DNA from: Lewinella sp. JB7 | GTDB taxonomy: Bacteria; Bacteroidota; Bacteroidia; Chitinophagales; Saprospiraceae | NCBI RefSeq assembly: GCF_024297185.1 | Contig: NZ_JANCTD010000004.1 | Location: 372,001 to 436,000 of the forward strand | Direction of reading: 5' to 3' | DNA: 64,000 nucleotides | Shown here: piece after piece, positions 38,052 through 47,256 of the stretch | Layout: every line of letters begins with the position of its first letter | Position numbering within the stretch: the stretch's first letter is position 1 | Notes under the pieces: generated by a model | Databases searched by the model: none | What the model was told of the DNA's origin: nothing | Seen by the model: only the letters and a program-made list of their open reading frames with translations | Position numbers and translations under genes: made by a program

Positions 38052-38085
38052 GAAAAGCAGGTCACCTTCGGGCGGCCTGCTTTTC
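38052..38085 (+). terminator. Terminator-like hairpin with GAAAAGCAGG stem
   Basis: A perfect 10-bp stem GAAAAGCAGG/CCTGCTTTTC encloses tcaccttcgggcgg. The 3' arm carries the T run. The loop cttcgggcgg is the same as in the terminator at 44630. The interval 38086-38383 holds no gene, only a CCGCCCGGGCGG palindrome at 38125 and a GCCCGG/CCGGGC hairpin at 38127-38148. Confidence 0.7.
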
Positions 38086-38383
38086 TGCTTTGGGGCTCGT
38101 GAGTACTTCGCAAGGTGATCTCCGCCGCCCGGGCGGTAAACACCGGGCTATAAACTTCGTTGCTAGGGTAACTTCCGGTCTGCGCAGGCGAGTGGCGCCC
38201 AGTCCATTAGTAATGCGTACCATTAGCAAGATTGCGTAAGCAGACCGCCGGGTGGAATAGGTTGACTCCTAACCCTTAGCCACCCAACCACACCTAAGTA
38301 TCCTAAAAAATAGCCTTTATTTAGAACGCGTGCCCTTCACGGGCGCCGTAGCCCCTTACCTTATCCACCGAGAACGAGAACAC

Positions 38384-40027
38384 ATGCATACTTCCTTTTT
38401 GCCACGCTGCTTATTTATGGTAATGTTACTGGCATCGGCAATTCTCCACGCCCAATCGTGGGAAGCCTGCGGCACGCCGAACCTGACGGGAGCCACCGCC
38501 GAGTATCCCCTGCTCGCTACCGACCCGGCGGGCGTGGCGCACCTGGTGTTCAGCGACGGTCGTCACGGGGGCCGGGCATCCCTGTACCGGCTGCAGGGGA
38601 ATACCTGGATTCCCGCGGGCCCCGCCGGGTTCTCCAGTGCCGCGGCGGTACAGCGCAGCGACGTAGCCTTCACGGCGGACGGTCAGCCCTTCGTGATCGT
38701 CACTACGGACGAAGACGATAGTGGTGAGTACGCATTGGAGGTCTATACGCTTACGAACGGAAAGTGGACGGACGTATCCCCGCCGGTAGACCGGGGTACG
38801 GGTATCGATCCAAAGATCGGATTCGCCAACGGCTTCGTATACATCGCCTTTATGGAACCCAGCACGAACGGCTGGGGACTATCGGTGATGCGGTATTCCG
38901 CCGGAGGCTGGAGCTACGTGGGTGAGGCCGGCTTCGGACCCGCATTCTCGTATCCGGCGGGATTCACCTTCCGCAACGGACAGCCCTGCGTAGCTTTTCC
39001 CGATTCCGAGCACGATTACCGGGGCTCGGTCATGACCTTCAACGGAACGGAGTGGGTTTACCTCGGCGACCCCGGTTTCACTTCCCCATCCGCGGATGCC
39101 GTACTCTGGCTCAACCTGGAACTGAGCACGTCGGGAACGCCGTACGTAGCCTTTACCGACAAGGCAACCCTCGGAATAAATACCATGCGGTTCGTAGGGG
39201 GGCGCTGGGAGCGGGTAGGCGGCGTCAACTTCGCAAAGGGGTTCTGGACCGACCTAGCATTTGACGGCGACGACGCTTACCTGGCCTTTCAGGACCTGAA
39301 CGCCCTGGACGGCGCCTCGGTCATGCGGTTTCGCGGCAGTGGCTGGGAGTACGTCGGAGCGGGACCCAACCTGACCGGGCGGCCCGCATACGCCCAGAGC
39401 CTCACGATCAGCCACGACCTTGCCCAACTGGCATTCACGGATCCGGATAATCGACGCGGAGCTACGGTCATGAAGTTCTCTCTGAATCCGCCAAGTGATG
39501 AAGATGATGACAGCGATGACGATGAAGAAGGCAACGGTGAGGATGACGACGATGACAACGGCGATGAAGATGAAGGCAACGGAAACGGTGACGACGACGA
39601 TGATGACGACGACGACGAGCAGGATGATGATGACGATGAGGACGAGCAGGACACGGACGACTTTCCCACCTACGACCGTGACGGGGACGGAGTCCGCAAC
39701 GGAGCGGACAATTGCCCCGATACCGCCAACCCCGCCCAGGCTGACAGCGACTGCGACTCCGTAGGCGACGACTGCGACGTATGTCCGGGCATCGACGACC
39801 GGGTGGACCACAACCGGGACGGTATTCCCGACTGTACCCAGGTACTCGCCTACGACGATTACATCGACGACTGGAAGTGCGGCAAACCCAAGCAGGAAAA
39901 GATCACCGTACTACACATACCGTCCGGCGACCTGACCAAGGCGAAGGAAAAGTGCATCAGCGTAAGTGCACTGCGTGCGCATTTAGGTCACGGCGACGTG
40001 ATCGGCGCGACGGGCACTTGTGACTGA
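38384..40027 (+). CDS. Secreted propeller-like protein with acidic linker and TSP3 repeat
   Basis: 547 aa from the ATG at 38384, where a signal (LFMVMLLASAILHAQ) begins. Residues about 30-365 are repeated units of roughly 45-50 aa (GVAHLVFSDGRHGG, TPYVAFTDKATLGINTMRF, DAYLAFQDLNALDGASVMRF), probably a beta-propeller. Then about 70 residues are almost only Asp/Glu with Gly/Asn. A TSP3-type segment follows (DRDGDGVRNGADNCPDTA, DSDCDSVGDDCDVCPGID). The C-terminus KITVLHIPSGDLTKAKEKC then ISVSALRAHLGHGD resembles the small CHIPPGN-type domain of Bacteroidota surface proteins, but with Leu for the first Cys. No type IX sorting domain is present. Confidence 0.82.
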   Translation: MHTSFLPRCLFMVMLLASAILHAQSWEACGTPNLTGATAEYPLLATDPAGVAHLVFSDGRHGGRASLYRLQGNTWIPAGPAGFSSAAAVQRSDVAFTADGQPFVIVTTDEDDSGEYALEVYTLTNGKWTDVSPPVDRGTGIDPKIGFANGFVYIAFMEPSTNGWGLSVMRYSAGGWSYVGEAGFGPAFSYPAGFTFRNGQPCVAFPDSEHDYRGSVMTFNGTEWVYLGDPGFTSPSADAVLWLNLELSTSGTPYVAFTDKATLGINTMRFVGGRWERVGGVNFAKGFWTDLAFDGDDAYLAFQDLNALDGASVMRFRGSGWEYVGAGPNLTGRPAYAQSLTISHDLAQLAFTDPDNRRGATVMKFSLNPPSDEDDDSDDDEEGNGEDDDDDNGDEDEGNGNGDDDDDDDDDEQDDDDDEDEQDTDDFPTYDRDGDGVRNGADNCPDTANPAQADSDCDSVGDDCDVCPGIDDRVDHNRDGIPDCTQVLAYDDYIDDWKCGKPKQEKITVLHIPSGDLTKAKEKCISVSALRAHLGHGDVIGATGTCD

Positions 40028-40115
40028 TACGGCGGAAGCAGGTTGACTGACGACGTAGCGGCACGCCCCCGCTACGAGAACGAACATGTACACCCGGTGA
40101 ACGCTATTTGATGCT

Positions 40116-41093
40116 ATGGACGCTTTACTTGTCATTAGCGGTTCCGCGCTGATCCTGATTACCCTCGTGGACTTTCTGTTCACCACCCTCTCGTGTAACG
40201 GCTCCGGCTTCATCTCAACGACCACGAATCGCGTACTGGACCTGTTGCTGTTGCCACGGTTCAAGATCGTGCGGGACTGGTCAGGCGTCATCCACCTGAC
40301 GGGAACCCTGCTGGTGTGGGTCGTGCTCCTCGTGCTCGGTGGGTGGCTGGTATTTTCTTCTCACCCCGATATGGTGATCAATTCCACCACTAAACTGGCG
40401 GCGAACGCCGGGGAAAGGGCCTACTATACCGCCTTCGTGTTCTCTACCCTGGGCATTGGCGACTACGTGCCCGGCAGCTCCCTCAGTCGCCACGTCACGG
40501 CGGTCTACTCGGTACTGGGCTTCGGCGTCCTGACGACGGCCATTACCTACATCCTTTCGGTAACCGGAGCGGCTACGAAAAAGAAAAACCTGGCGACCTT
40601 CATTTCCAGTATGGGGGATAATCCGACGGACCTATACGCGTACTTCACGACCGAACCGGACGGCAGCTTTTTTACGGAAAGGATCGATGATCTCGTGACC
40701 CAACTCAATCAGCACATCAACGATCACCTTTGCTATCCGATCGTCCATTATTTTCATTCCGATAAGCGGCCCTGGTCGGCAATCGTCCAACTATCCTCCC
40801 TGTACGAGTGTCTGCTCGCGCTCAGGATACGGTACGCGGATGACCCCGGAGTACTGACGCACACCCGCCGGGTAGAGCGCTGTATCGATCGTTTCCTGGA
40901 ACTAGCGCGCGTTCCGGCACGGCTGCGACGCACGGACGACGATACCCTGGTAAACATACGTCGGGAGTGGCGGGGAGAACTTCTCGGCCCGCTCATTGGC
41001 GATACGGCCCACTCCGAAGAGAGCCGGTCGTTCGGCGCGCTGCTGCGGCAGGCCGGGCACGATTGGAAATCCGTGTTCGAAAGGGATGGCTGA
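40116..41093 (+). CDS. Two-helix potassium-channel-like ion channel
   Basis: 325 aa. Helix 1 near residues 5-24, another at 60-80 (LTGTLLVWVVLLVLGGWLVF), a pore loop with STLGIGDYVPG and selectivity filter TLGIGD at 111-116, then a last helix (AVYSVLGFGVLTTAITYILS). The filter differs from canonical TVGYGD/TIGYGD at the Tyr position. The following 180-residue cytoplasmic part is helical and charged (FFTERIDDLVTQLNQHIND, ALRIRYADDPGVL) with no RCK nucleotide motif seen. It would pass monovalent cations across the inner membrane. It lies between surface-protein genes, 88 nt after the acidic protein. Confidence 0.8.
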   Translation: MDALLVISGSALILITLVDFLFTTLSCNGSGFISTTTNRVLDLLLLPRFKIVRDWSGVIHLTGTLLVWVVLLVLGGWLVFSSHPDMVINSTTKLAANAGERAYYTAFVFSTLGIGDYVPGSSLSRHVTAVYSVLGFGVLTTAITYILSVTGAATKKKNLATFISSMGDNPTDLYAYFTTEPDGSFFTERIDDLVTQLNQHINDHLCYPIVHYFHSDKRPWSAIVQLSSLYECLLALRIRYADDPGVLTHTRRVERCIDRFLELARVPARLRRTDDDTLVNIRREWRGELLGPLIGDTAHSEESRSFGALLRQAGHDWKSVFERDG

Positions 41094-41526
41094 TCTGGTA
41101 CATACCTAAATTCCCCAATATTAGGGAGTGCATACAATGCTTACGGAAGTTAGCTTCGTAGGGCTTTGAAACACCCCATTGGCGGATACCCCATACCATA
41201 CCCCGATTAATATTATTCAGGTTCCCTAGAGTGGCGTAGGCCGTCGCATTACCCCATACCGGCCGCGATTACCCGAGGTGGTATATAAAGTACCCAGTAG
41301 ACCCGGCCAACGTATTTCATATTCAGACCAGGACCGGCTCACGAAGCTGAGCCGATACCCGGGCACGTCCGCTATATACATACTGTAAATCATACCCCGG
41401 CTTGCCGGACAACGGGCGCGTCTACCGAGCGTGCCACCTGCAATTCCACGCAATGACCTTAACGCCGCTGTCGCGGTAATGGGTCAGCTATGCCCATTCT
41501 ATTTTTTCACCCATAATACCCTAATA
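41094..41526. other. Gene-free leader interval with ACCCCATACC words
   Basis: 433 bp without a gene. The word taccccatacc occurs near 41188 and 41250, and related taccccg words near 41197 and 41393. A 7-bp hairpin CGGCTCA/TGAGCCG is at 41335-41354. A longer in-frame start at 41431 for the next gene gives residues without signal-peptide character, so I place the start at 41527. Confidence 0.5.
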
Positions 41527-44500
41527 ATGAATAGTACACGTTACCCGAATCTATTTTCCCAAGTCGAAGGTCGGAGATTCACCCCCCGCTGGGCACCGCT
41601 CATGTTGGTCCTGTCGCTCCTGCTCACGAGCCTCTCCCTACAGGCGACGCATTTCCGCTACGGCTCCCTGAGTTGGCGGCACCTGACCGGCACCACGGTG
41701 GAATTCCAGATCGAGCAAGCCTGGCGGACGGGCTTCTTTTTCAGCGGGACGCCGGCCATCGGCACCGTCGTGACCGTGGACGCCCTAATCTACGGTGATG
41801 GCACCTCCGATCCTATCAACCTGACGGTAACTGCCGTAGACGAGGTTGACGGGTGGTTCTTCGGACGAGTCACCCTTACGCACACCTATCCAACCCAGGC
41901 TGCCTATAGTCCCTACTATTCCTCCTGTTGTCGCATTGGTGGTATCGTCAACGCAAGCGGAGGCTGGTACGTCACCAGTCTGGTCGATCTGTCGCCCGGC
42001 CTTCTCGGGAACGATTCTCCGGTAACCTCCATCAATCCCATCGTGAACGTGCCCCAGGGCGCTACCGCCACCTTCAATTTGCCGGCGACGGACCCGGACG
42101 GTGACGCCATTCGCTACCGCCTGGCCGGCTCCGGGGAAACCTCCGGCATCGACCTGAGCCCCCTCTCCGTGTCCGCGACCGGGCAGGTAACCGTAGACAT
42201 TAGCGGTGCCGGAGTAAACGCCCTGTACTCCGTTCCCGTGATCGTCGAAGATCTGGACGCGAGCGGAGCCGTGAAGTCCGCCGCCGCCGTCGACTTTTTC
42301 GTGCGCGTGGTGCAGCCCTCCAATCCTCCGGGCTTCGACTATACGGTGACGCCGGCCGATAACACCGTGCTCAACGTACGCCCCGGCGAGGCCGTAAGTT
42401 TCACCGTGCGGGCCTCCGATACGGATCCGGGAAGTACGGTCACCCTGAACGCGGTCGGCGTACCACCGGGCGCGAGCTTCACGCCACAACTACCGACTTC
42501 CGGCAACCCCGTGCAGAGCACCTTCAACTGGACGCCCGGCTCCGCCAATCAGGGAGCGAACGTCATCAACGTCACCGCCACGGACGATCTGGGTAACCAG
42601 ACCGCCACCGCCATCTCGATCGTCGTCTCCCAACGCCCCATCTTCGACGTTCCGCCTACCCCGCCGTCGAGCGTGTTCAACGTCGTCGCGCCGGGTGACA
42701 GCCTTTCCTTCACCGTCCAGGCCTCGGATGCCGACAGCACCGACCTGGTGAGCATCACGGCGGCAAAAAAGAAATCCACCGGTACGGACTTTACCGCCCT
42801 CGGCGGTATGCTTTCCCCCGCCCTACCGACCCCGGCCGCCAACCCGACCTCCACCGTGGCCTCCTGGGCACCCGGCGCGGCCGACTGGGGACTGTCCGTA
42901 ATTGTATTCACCGCCGTCGACAGCAGCGGGGAATCCACGCCCCACGAAGTCCCGATTTTGGTGAATACGAATCCGATGTTCACCAGCATGCCCGATACTA
43001 CCGCGACGGTCGGTGCGCTGTACTCTTACCTCGTCATGGCAACCGACGCCGACCTCCCCTACGGAGATGCCCTGGAGATCGTCGGCATTAACCTGCCCGC
43101 CTGGCTCACCCTGACCGATAACGGCGACGGTACGGCACTACTGAGTGGCGTACCGGGACCGGGAGACGCGGGGTCCGTACAGATCGAACTGGAAGCCCAC
43201 GACATCTACCACCACCAGAACGTGGGCGGCATCCCGCAGCAGACCTTTACGATCGCGGTCGGCGGCGGCGGCGGCGGTGTCTGCACCATCACCCTGGACT
43301 CGGTAGCAACGACCGGAGTTACCTGTCCCGGTGCGGACGACGGCACCCTGACGGCCTACGCGTCGGGCTCAGGCACCAATTATACCTACAGCATCGACGG
43401 TCCGCTGGCCGATATGAACACGACGGGCACGTTTACCGGACTACCCGGCGGCATGTACACGGTGTCGGTCAGTGATGATGATACCGGTGGCTGTACGGAT
43501 ACCCTGATGAACGTCGAGGTCCCCATGAGCGCGAGCGCTCCTCCGGTGATCGTAGACATTACCGTGCCGGATCGGGCGCAGTATATCGGACAGATCCTCA
43601 AGGGCTTCGTCACGTATACCGACGCCGACGATCACGACGACCACACCGCCACCATTGACTGGGGGGACGGGGTCACCGAAAAGATGAGCGTAAAGCAGCT
43701 GCTGAATAAGGGCGATGCCCAGCACCGCTACTTCCAGGTGGGTACCTATACCGTTCACATCACGGTTACGGATGGCTGCGGCAACTCCGTTACGGAGCAG
43801 TCCGGCCGGGATATCGTGGTGTACGATCCGAACGCCGGCGCCGTAGTGGGCGGTGGCTGGTTGCTGTCGCCCGGGAAGGCTTACCTCTACGATCCCATGC
43901 CCGGCATCGCCAATTTCGGGTTCAAGGTGGAGTATGAGGATGGAAAGTATAAGCCGACGGGGCACTTCGACTTTTTCCTGAACCCCTACGAGTTCTACTT
44001 CTCCGCCACCCGCTTTGAAACGCTGAGCGTCGACGGTCACCGATTCCGCTTCACGGGCTCCGGCCAGGTGAAGGGCACGGGTGACTACCGGTTCATCGTC
44101 AGTGGAGAAGACGGTGAGAAGAACAGCAGCGGCTTCCCCTTCGATAAACTGCGGATCATCATCATCGATAATTCCAACGACGACGTCGTGTACGACAACC
44201 TCCGCGGCATCGACTTCTCCAGTCACGATGCCCCCGTTCTGGTCTTCGGTCGGGTATCGATCCGCACCGCGGACGACGAAGACAGTGAGCCGATCGTGAT
44301 GGATCCTCCGGGCACCCTTCCCGTGAATTCCCGCCTGGCGGACAAGGAGCTTGCCGAGTCCATCGTCTACCCCAATCCGGCCTCCAGTGAGATCAAGGTG
44401 GACTGGGAAGGCTTCACGGGCGATACCCGGGTTGTACTGGTGGACCAAACCGGCCGCATCGTCCTCGACCGTATCGCGGATGCGGAAGCCGGCTCCCTGC

Positions 44501-44601
44501 GTCTCGACCTGCAGGCCCTTAATCTGACCGACGGAATGTACCTGCTCCGACTCACCGACGGTGATCGCGACGTCAACCACCAGATCGTGATCCACCGCTA
44601 A
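41527..44601 (+). CDS. Type IX-secreted multidomain surface protein (Ig-like, SprB, PKD)
   Basis: 1024 aa from the ATG at 41527. Signal around residues 20-40 (LMLVLSLLLTSLSLQA). About 40-160: N-terminal domain (THFRYGSLSWRHLTGTTVEF). 160-580: cadherin/Ig-like repeats (ATDPDGDAIRYRLAG, RASDTDPGSTVTLNAVG, ATDADLPYGDALEI). 586-668: SprB-type repeat (VTCPGADDGTLTAYASGSG, YTVSVSDDDTGGCTDT). 674-768: PKD (IDWGDGVTEK). 771-914: GGGW domain (AVVGGGWLLSPGKAYLYDP). 938-1024: type IX sorting domain (SIVYPNPASSEIKV, GMYLLRLTDGDRDVNHQIV). A likely adhesin-type cell-surface protein. Its last third is paralogous to that of the protein at 35388. Confidence 0.9.
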   Translation: MNSTRYPNLFSQVEGRRFTPRWAPLMLVLSLLLTSLSLQATHFRYGSLSWRHLTGTTVEFQIEQAWRTGFFFSGTPAIGTVVTVDALIYGDGTSDPINLTVTAVDEVDGWFFGRVTLTHTYPTQAAYSPYYSSCCRIGGIVNASGGWYVTSLVDLSPGLLGNDSPVTSINPIVNVPQGATATFNLPATDPDGDAIRYRLAGSGETSGIDLSPLSVSATGQVTVDISGAGVNALYSVPVIVEDLDASGAVKSAAAVDFFVRVVQPSNPPGFDYTVTPADNTVLNVRPGEAVSFTVRASDTDPGSTVTLNAVGVPPGASFTPQLPTSGNPVQSTFNWTPGSANQGANVINVTATDDLGNQTATAISIVVSQRPIFDVPPTPPSSVFNVVAPGDSLSFTVQASDADSTDLVSITAAKKKSTGTDFTALGGMLSPALPTPAANPTSTVASWAPGAADWGLSVIVFTAVDSSGESTPHEVPILVNTNPMFTSMPDTTATVGALYSYLVMATDADLPYGDALEIVGINLPAWLTLTDNGDGTALLSGVPGPGDAGSVQIELEAHDIYHHQNVGGIPQQTFTIAVGGGGGGVCTITLDSVATTGVTCPGADDGTLTAYASGSGTNYTYSIDGPLADMNTTGTFTGLPGGMYTVSVSDDDTGGCTDTLMNVEVPMSASAPPVIVDITVPDRAQYIGQILKGFVTYTDADDHDDHTATIDWGDGVTEKMSVKQLLNKGDAQHRYFQVGTYTVHITVTDGCGNSVTEQSGRDIVVYDPNAGAVVGGGWLLSPGKAYLYDPMPGIANFGFKVEYEDGKYKPTGHFDFFLNPYEFYFSATRFETLSVDGHRFRFTGSGQVKGTGDYRFIVSGEDGEKNSSGFPFDKLRIIIIDNSNDDVVYDNLRGIDFSSHDAPVLVFGRVSIRTADDEDSEPIVMDPPGTLPVNSRLADKELAESIVYPNPASSEIKVDWEGFTGDTRVVLVDQTGRIVLDRIADAEAGSLRLDLQALNLTDGMYLLRLTDGDRDVNHQIVIHR

Positions 44602-44629
44602 AGAAGGAAGTCATCCCTATTTTTATACC

Positions 44630-44661
44630 GGCAGGCTGTCTTCGGGCGGCCTGCCTTTTTT
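44630..44661 (+). terminator. Intrinsic terminator after the large surface protein
   Basis: Stem GGCAGGC/GCCTGCC with loop tgtcttcgggcg, followed by six T. It overlaps by 2 nt the stop of the convergent ABC transporter gene. Confidence 0.88.
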
Positions 44662-46495
44662 ATACTTCCTGCAGCTCCACCAATTTTCGGTAGGCACCGC
44701 CGCGTTCCAGCAGCTCCCCGTGGGTTCCCCGCTCGATGACGCGTCCGCGGTCCAGTACGACGATCTCGTCGGCGTTCTGAATGGTGGAGAGGCGGTGGGC
44801 GATGACCAGGGCCGTACGCCCCTGCATTAGTCGCTGCAGGGCTTCCTGCACCAACCGTTCGGACTCGCTGTCGAGGGCGGAGGTGGCCTCGTCGAGGATC
44901 AGGATATCCGGATCGCGCAAGACGGCCCGGGCGATGGTGAGTCGTTGCCGCTGGCCGCCGCTGAGTTTGTTGCCCCGATCGCCGATGTTGGTCCGGTAAC
45001 CCTCCGGCGTAGCGACGATGAAGTCGTGGGCATTGGCAACCCGGGCGGCTTCCTCCACCTGTGCGGGAGTGACGTCCCGCATGCCGAAGACGATATTGTC
45101 GTAGATGGTGTCATTGAAGAGGATGGCCTCCTGGCTGACGATGCCAAAGCGGCTTCGCAGTTCCTCCAGGGGGAAATCGCGCAGGTCGCGGCCGTCCAGG
45201 GTGATGTACCCCGACGTAGGGTCGTAGAAGCGCGGCAGCAGGTCGGCGATCGTACTCTTGCCGCCGCCGCTGGCCCCGGCCAGCGCCAGGACCTTCCCCG
45301 TCGGGATCTCCAGATCGAGGTGCTGCAGCACGGGCGTTCCGTCGGGGGTGTAGGAGAATCCGACGTCGTGAAATTTAATGCCCGATGTTGGCTTTTCCCG
45401 GGAATGCACGGCACCCGCGGCCCCGCCCGCAACCGGCGTAAGAAGCGGGTTCTGTACGTCGAGCACGGCTTCCACCCGCTCCAGGGCGCCGAGGCCCTTT
45501 TGTACGTTGTACCAGGCCTTGGAAAAGTTCTTAGCCGGGTCGATCACCATGTAAAAAGCGAAGATGAAGGCGATGAAGGTGCCCGCCTCCATGGTGCCCG
45601 CGAATACCTCCCGCGAACCGTAGAGCAGCAACAGGGCCACCGTAGCGATGCCCAGGAATTCGGTGAGGGGGCTCGACAGATCCCGTCGCCAGAGCAGGCG
45701 GATGAGCCGGTGGCGGTAGCGGTCGTTAAGTTCGGCGAAGCGCCGGGCCTGGTGGTCTTCCGCCCCGAAACTCTTGATGATGCGCAGTCCGCCGAGACTC
45801 TCCTCGGTACGGCTTACGATCTCCCCGAGCGTTTCCTGCACCTCGCCGCTGCTCCGCTTCAGTCGCTTGCCGATGCCGCCGATCACGACACCGGTGAAGA
45901 TCATGAGCCCGAAAACGAAGAGCGTCAGCGAAGGACTCACGATGATCATGAAGGCGAGCGAGCCGATGATGATGAAGGGCTCCCGGAAGATGGCCTCCAG
46001 TACATTGAGAATACTGCTCTCGACCTCCTGCACGTCGGCGGTGATGCGGCTGAGCAAACTGCCCTTGCGCTCCTCGGTGAAGTAACCCAGCGGCAGATGG
46101 AGCAGGTGAGTGTACAGCTCATTGCGCAGGTCGCGGATCACGCCGTTGCGGACCGGCGACATGAAGAAGAGGGCGAGGTAGCGGAACAGGTTCTTGAGCA
46201 GGAAGGACAGCAAGATCAGCGCGCACACGTACAGCAGGGCCTGTTCGCGTCCCCGCTCGGTGATCCACTCGGTGACCAGGTACCCGCCGTACTGCTCGAG
46301 ATCGGCCAGGGAGTCGATGGAGGCCGGCGCGGTGGTGACGGGCTCCGTCTGCTCGAACAGCAGATTGAAGAACGGCTGAAAGATGGGGATGGACACGACG
46401 GTGAATACGGCCGTCAGAATATTACACGCGATGGCCAGCGCCACGAGGCCGCGGTAGTTGCCCAGGTAGCCGAGAAGTCGGCGGAAGGATTGCAT
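44660..46495 (-). CDS. ABC exporter, fused permease and ATPase (MsbA-like)
   Basis: 611 aa from the ATG at 46495 (MQSFRRLLGYLGNYRG). A longer frame to 46642 overlaps the divergent gene and was rejected. Six helices in the first 330 residues include an extra periplasmic loop (TEPVTTAPASIDSLADLEQY). The ATPase has Walker A GASGGGKST, Q-loop VSQEAILFND, signature LSGGQRQRLTIARA and Walker B ILILDEATSALD, then AHRLSTIQNAD. It resembles lipid A/phospholipid flippases MsbA; a drug or lipid substrate is likely. It has a TATCTTCG element 4 nt before its ATG on the minus strand. Confidence 0.93.
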   Translation of the reverse strand: MQSFRRLLGYLGNYRGLVALAIACNILTAVFTVVSIPIFQPFFNLLFEQTEPVTTAPASIDSLADLEQYGGYLVTEWITERGREQALLYVCALILLSFLLKNLFRYLALFFMSPVRNGVIRDLRNELYTHLLHLPLGYFTEERKGSLLSRITADVQEVESSILNVLEAIFREPFIIIGSLAFMIIVSPSLTLFVFGLMIFTGVVIGGIGKRLKRSSGEVQETLGEIVSRTEESLGGLRIIKSFGAEDHQARRFAELNDRYRHRLIRLLWRRDLSSPLTEFLGIATVALLLLYGSREVFAGTMEAGTFIAFIFAFYMVIDPAKNFSKAWYNVQKGLGALERVEAVLDVQNPLLTPVAGGAAGAVHSREKPTSGIKFHDVGFSYTPDGTPVLQHLDLEIPTGKVLALAGASGGGKSTIADLLPRFYDPTSGYITLDGRDLRDFPLEELRSRFGIVSQEAILFNDTIYDNIVFGMRDVTPAQVEEAARVANAHDFIVATPEGYRTNIGDRGNKLSGGQRQRLTIARAVLRDPDILILDEATSALDSESERLVQEALQRLMQGRTALVIAHRLSTIQNADEIVVLDRGRVIERGTHGELLERGGAYRKLVELQEV

Positions 46496-46499
46496 GGGG

Positions 46500-46507
46500 C
46501 GAAGATA
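46500..46507 (-). promoter_or_regulatory. -7-like element TATCTTCG, 4 nt before the ABC exporter ATG
   Basis: On the minus strand TATCTTCG precedes CCCC and the ATG at 46495. It fits TAnnTTnG as used by other genes here. Confidence 0.45.
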
Positions 46508-46549
46508 CGGGGGGAGTGAGGGAGTGAAGGGGGGAAGGAGTGAAGGGGG

Positions 46550-46557
46550 TACCTTTG
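46550..46557 (+). promoter_or_regulatory. -7 element TACCTTTG, 4 nt before the DUF2461 ATG
   Basis: Exact TAnnTTTG match; gcga then ATG. With the opposed element at 46500 it encloses a G-rich stretch, 46508-46549. Confidence 0.5.
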
Positions 46558-46561
46558 GCGA

Positions 46562-47248
46562 ATGATTCAGATTAAATCCTCGACGTTTGAGTTTTTGCGG
46601 CAGCTGGCGGAGAACAACGACCGCGACTGGTTCGCCGAACACCGGGGGGAGTACGAGGCGGCGCGGGCAAACGTAGCCGAGTTTTCGGACGCCTTACTGG
46701 AGCGCTTGCGGGAGACCGACGTGATCAGTACGGAAAACGGGAAGAAATCACTCTTCCGGATCTACCGCGACGTACGCTTTAGTAAGGACAAGCGGCCCTT
46801 TAAGACCAACATCGCCGGCAGCTACACCCGCGACGGGCGGCAGCGGCGGGGCGGGTACTACTTTTCCTTCTCCCCCGGAGAAAGCATGGTCGGTGGCGGC
46901 TTTTACGGCATCGAGCGCGACGATCTGCAACGCATCCGGCAGGAGCTGGGCGGGGACGCGGGTCCGATGCGGGAGATCGTGGAAGCCAAGGACTTCGGCA
47001 CCACCTTCGGCACCCTGCGGGGCGAGCAACTGAAGACGGCTCCCCAGGGCTTCCCCCGGGACCACCCGAACATCGACCTGCTGCGCTACAAGCAGTTTTA
47101 CGCCGCCCGCCACTTTAACGAAGCGGAGGTACTGTCGCCCGGCTTTCTTGACGAAGCCACCCACACGCTGCTGGCGCTGCGGCCCTTTTTCGATTACTTC
47201 AGCGAGGTGCTCACGACGGATGCGAACGGGGAGAGCCTGATCGACTGA
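46562..47248 (+). CDS. DUF2461 (TIGR02453) family protein
   Basis: 228 aa. Family landmarks are NNDRDWFAEHRGEYEAAR at the start, SLFRIYRDVRFSKDKRPFKT in the middle, then GGYYFSFSPGESMVGGGFY and KQFYAARHFNE. The family is widespread and soluble; no biochemical role is firmly known to me. It starts almost directly after a promoter element and is followed 21 nt later by a glycosyltransferase gene that has its own similar element. Confidence 0.9.
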   Translation: MIQIKSSTFEFLRQLAENNDRDWFAEHRGEYEAARANVAEFSDALLERLRETDVISTENGKKSLFRIYRDVRFSKDKRPFKTNIAGSYTRDGRQRRGGYYFSFSPGESMVGGGFYGIERDDLQRIRQELGGDAGPMREIVEAKDFGTTFGTLRGEQLKTAPQGFPRDHPNIDLLRYKQFYAARHFNEAEVLSPGFLDEATHTLLALRPFFDYFSEVLTTDANGESLID

Positions 47249-47256
47249 GTCCGTAA

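Noticed and set aside
44945-46519. Plus-strand open frame of 524 codons
   Set aside because: It is antisense to the ABC exporter with all its ATPase motifs; no own family pattern.
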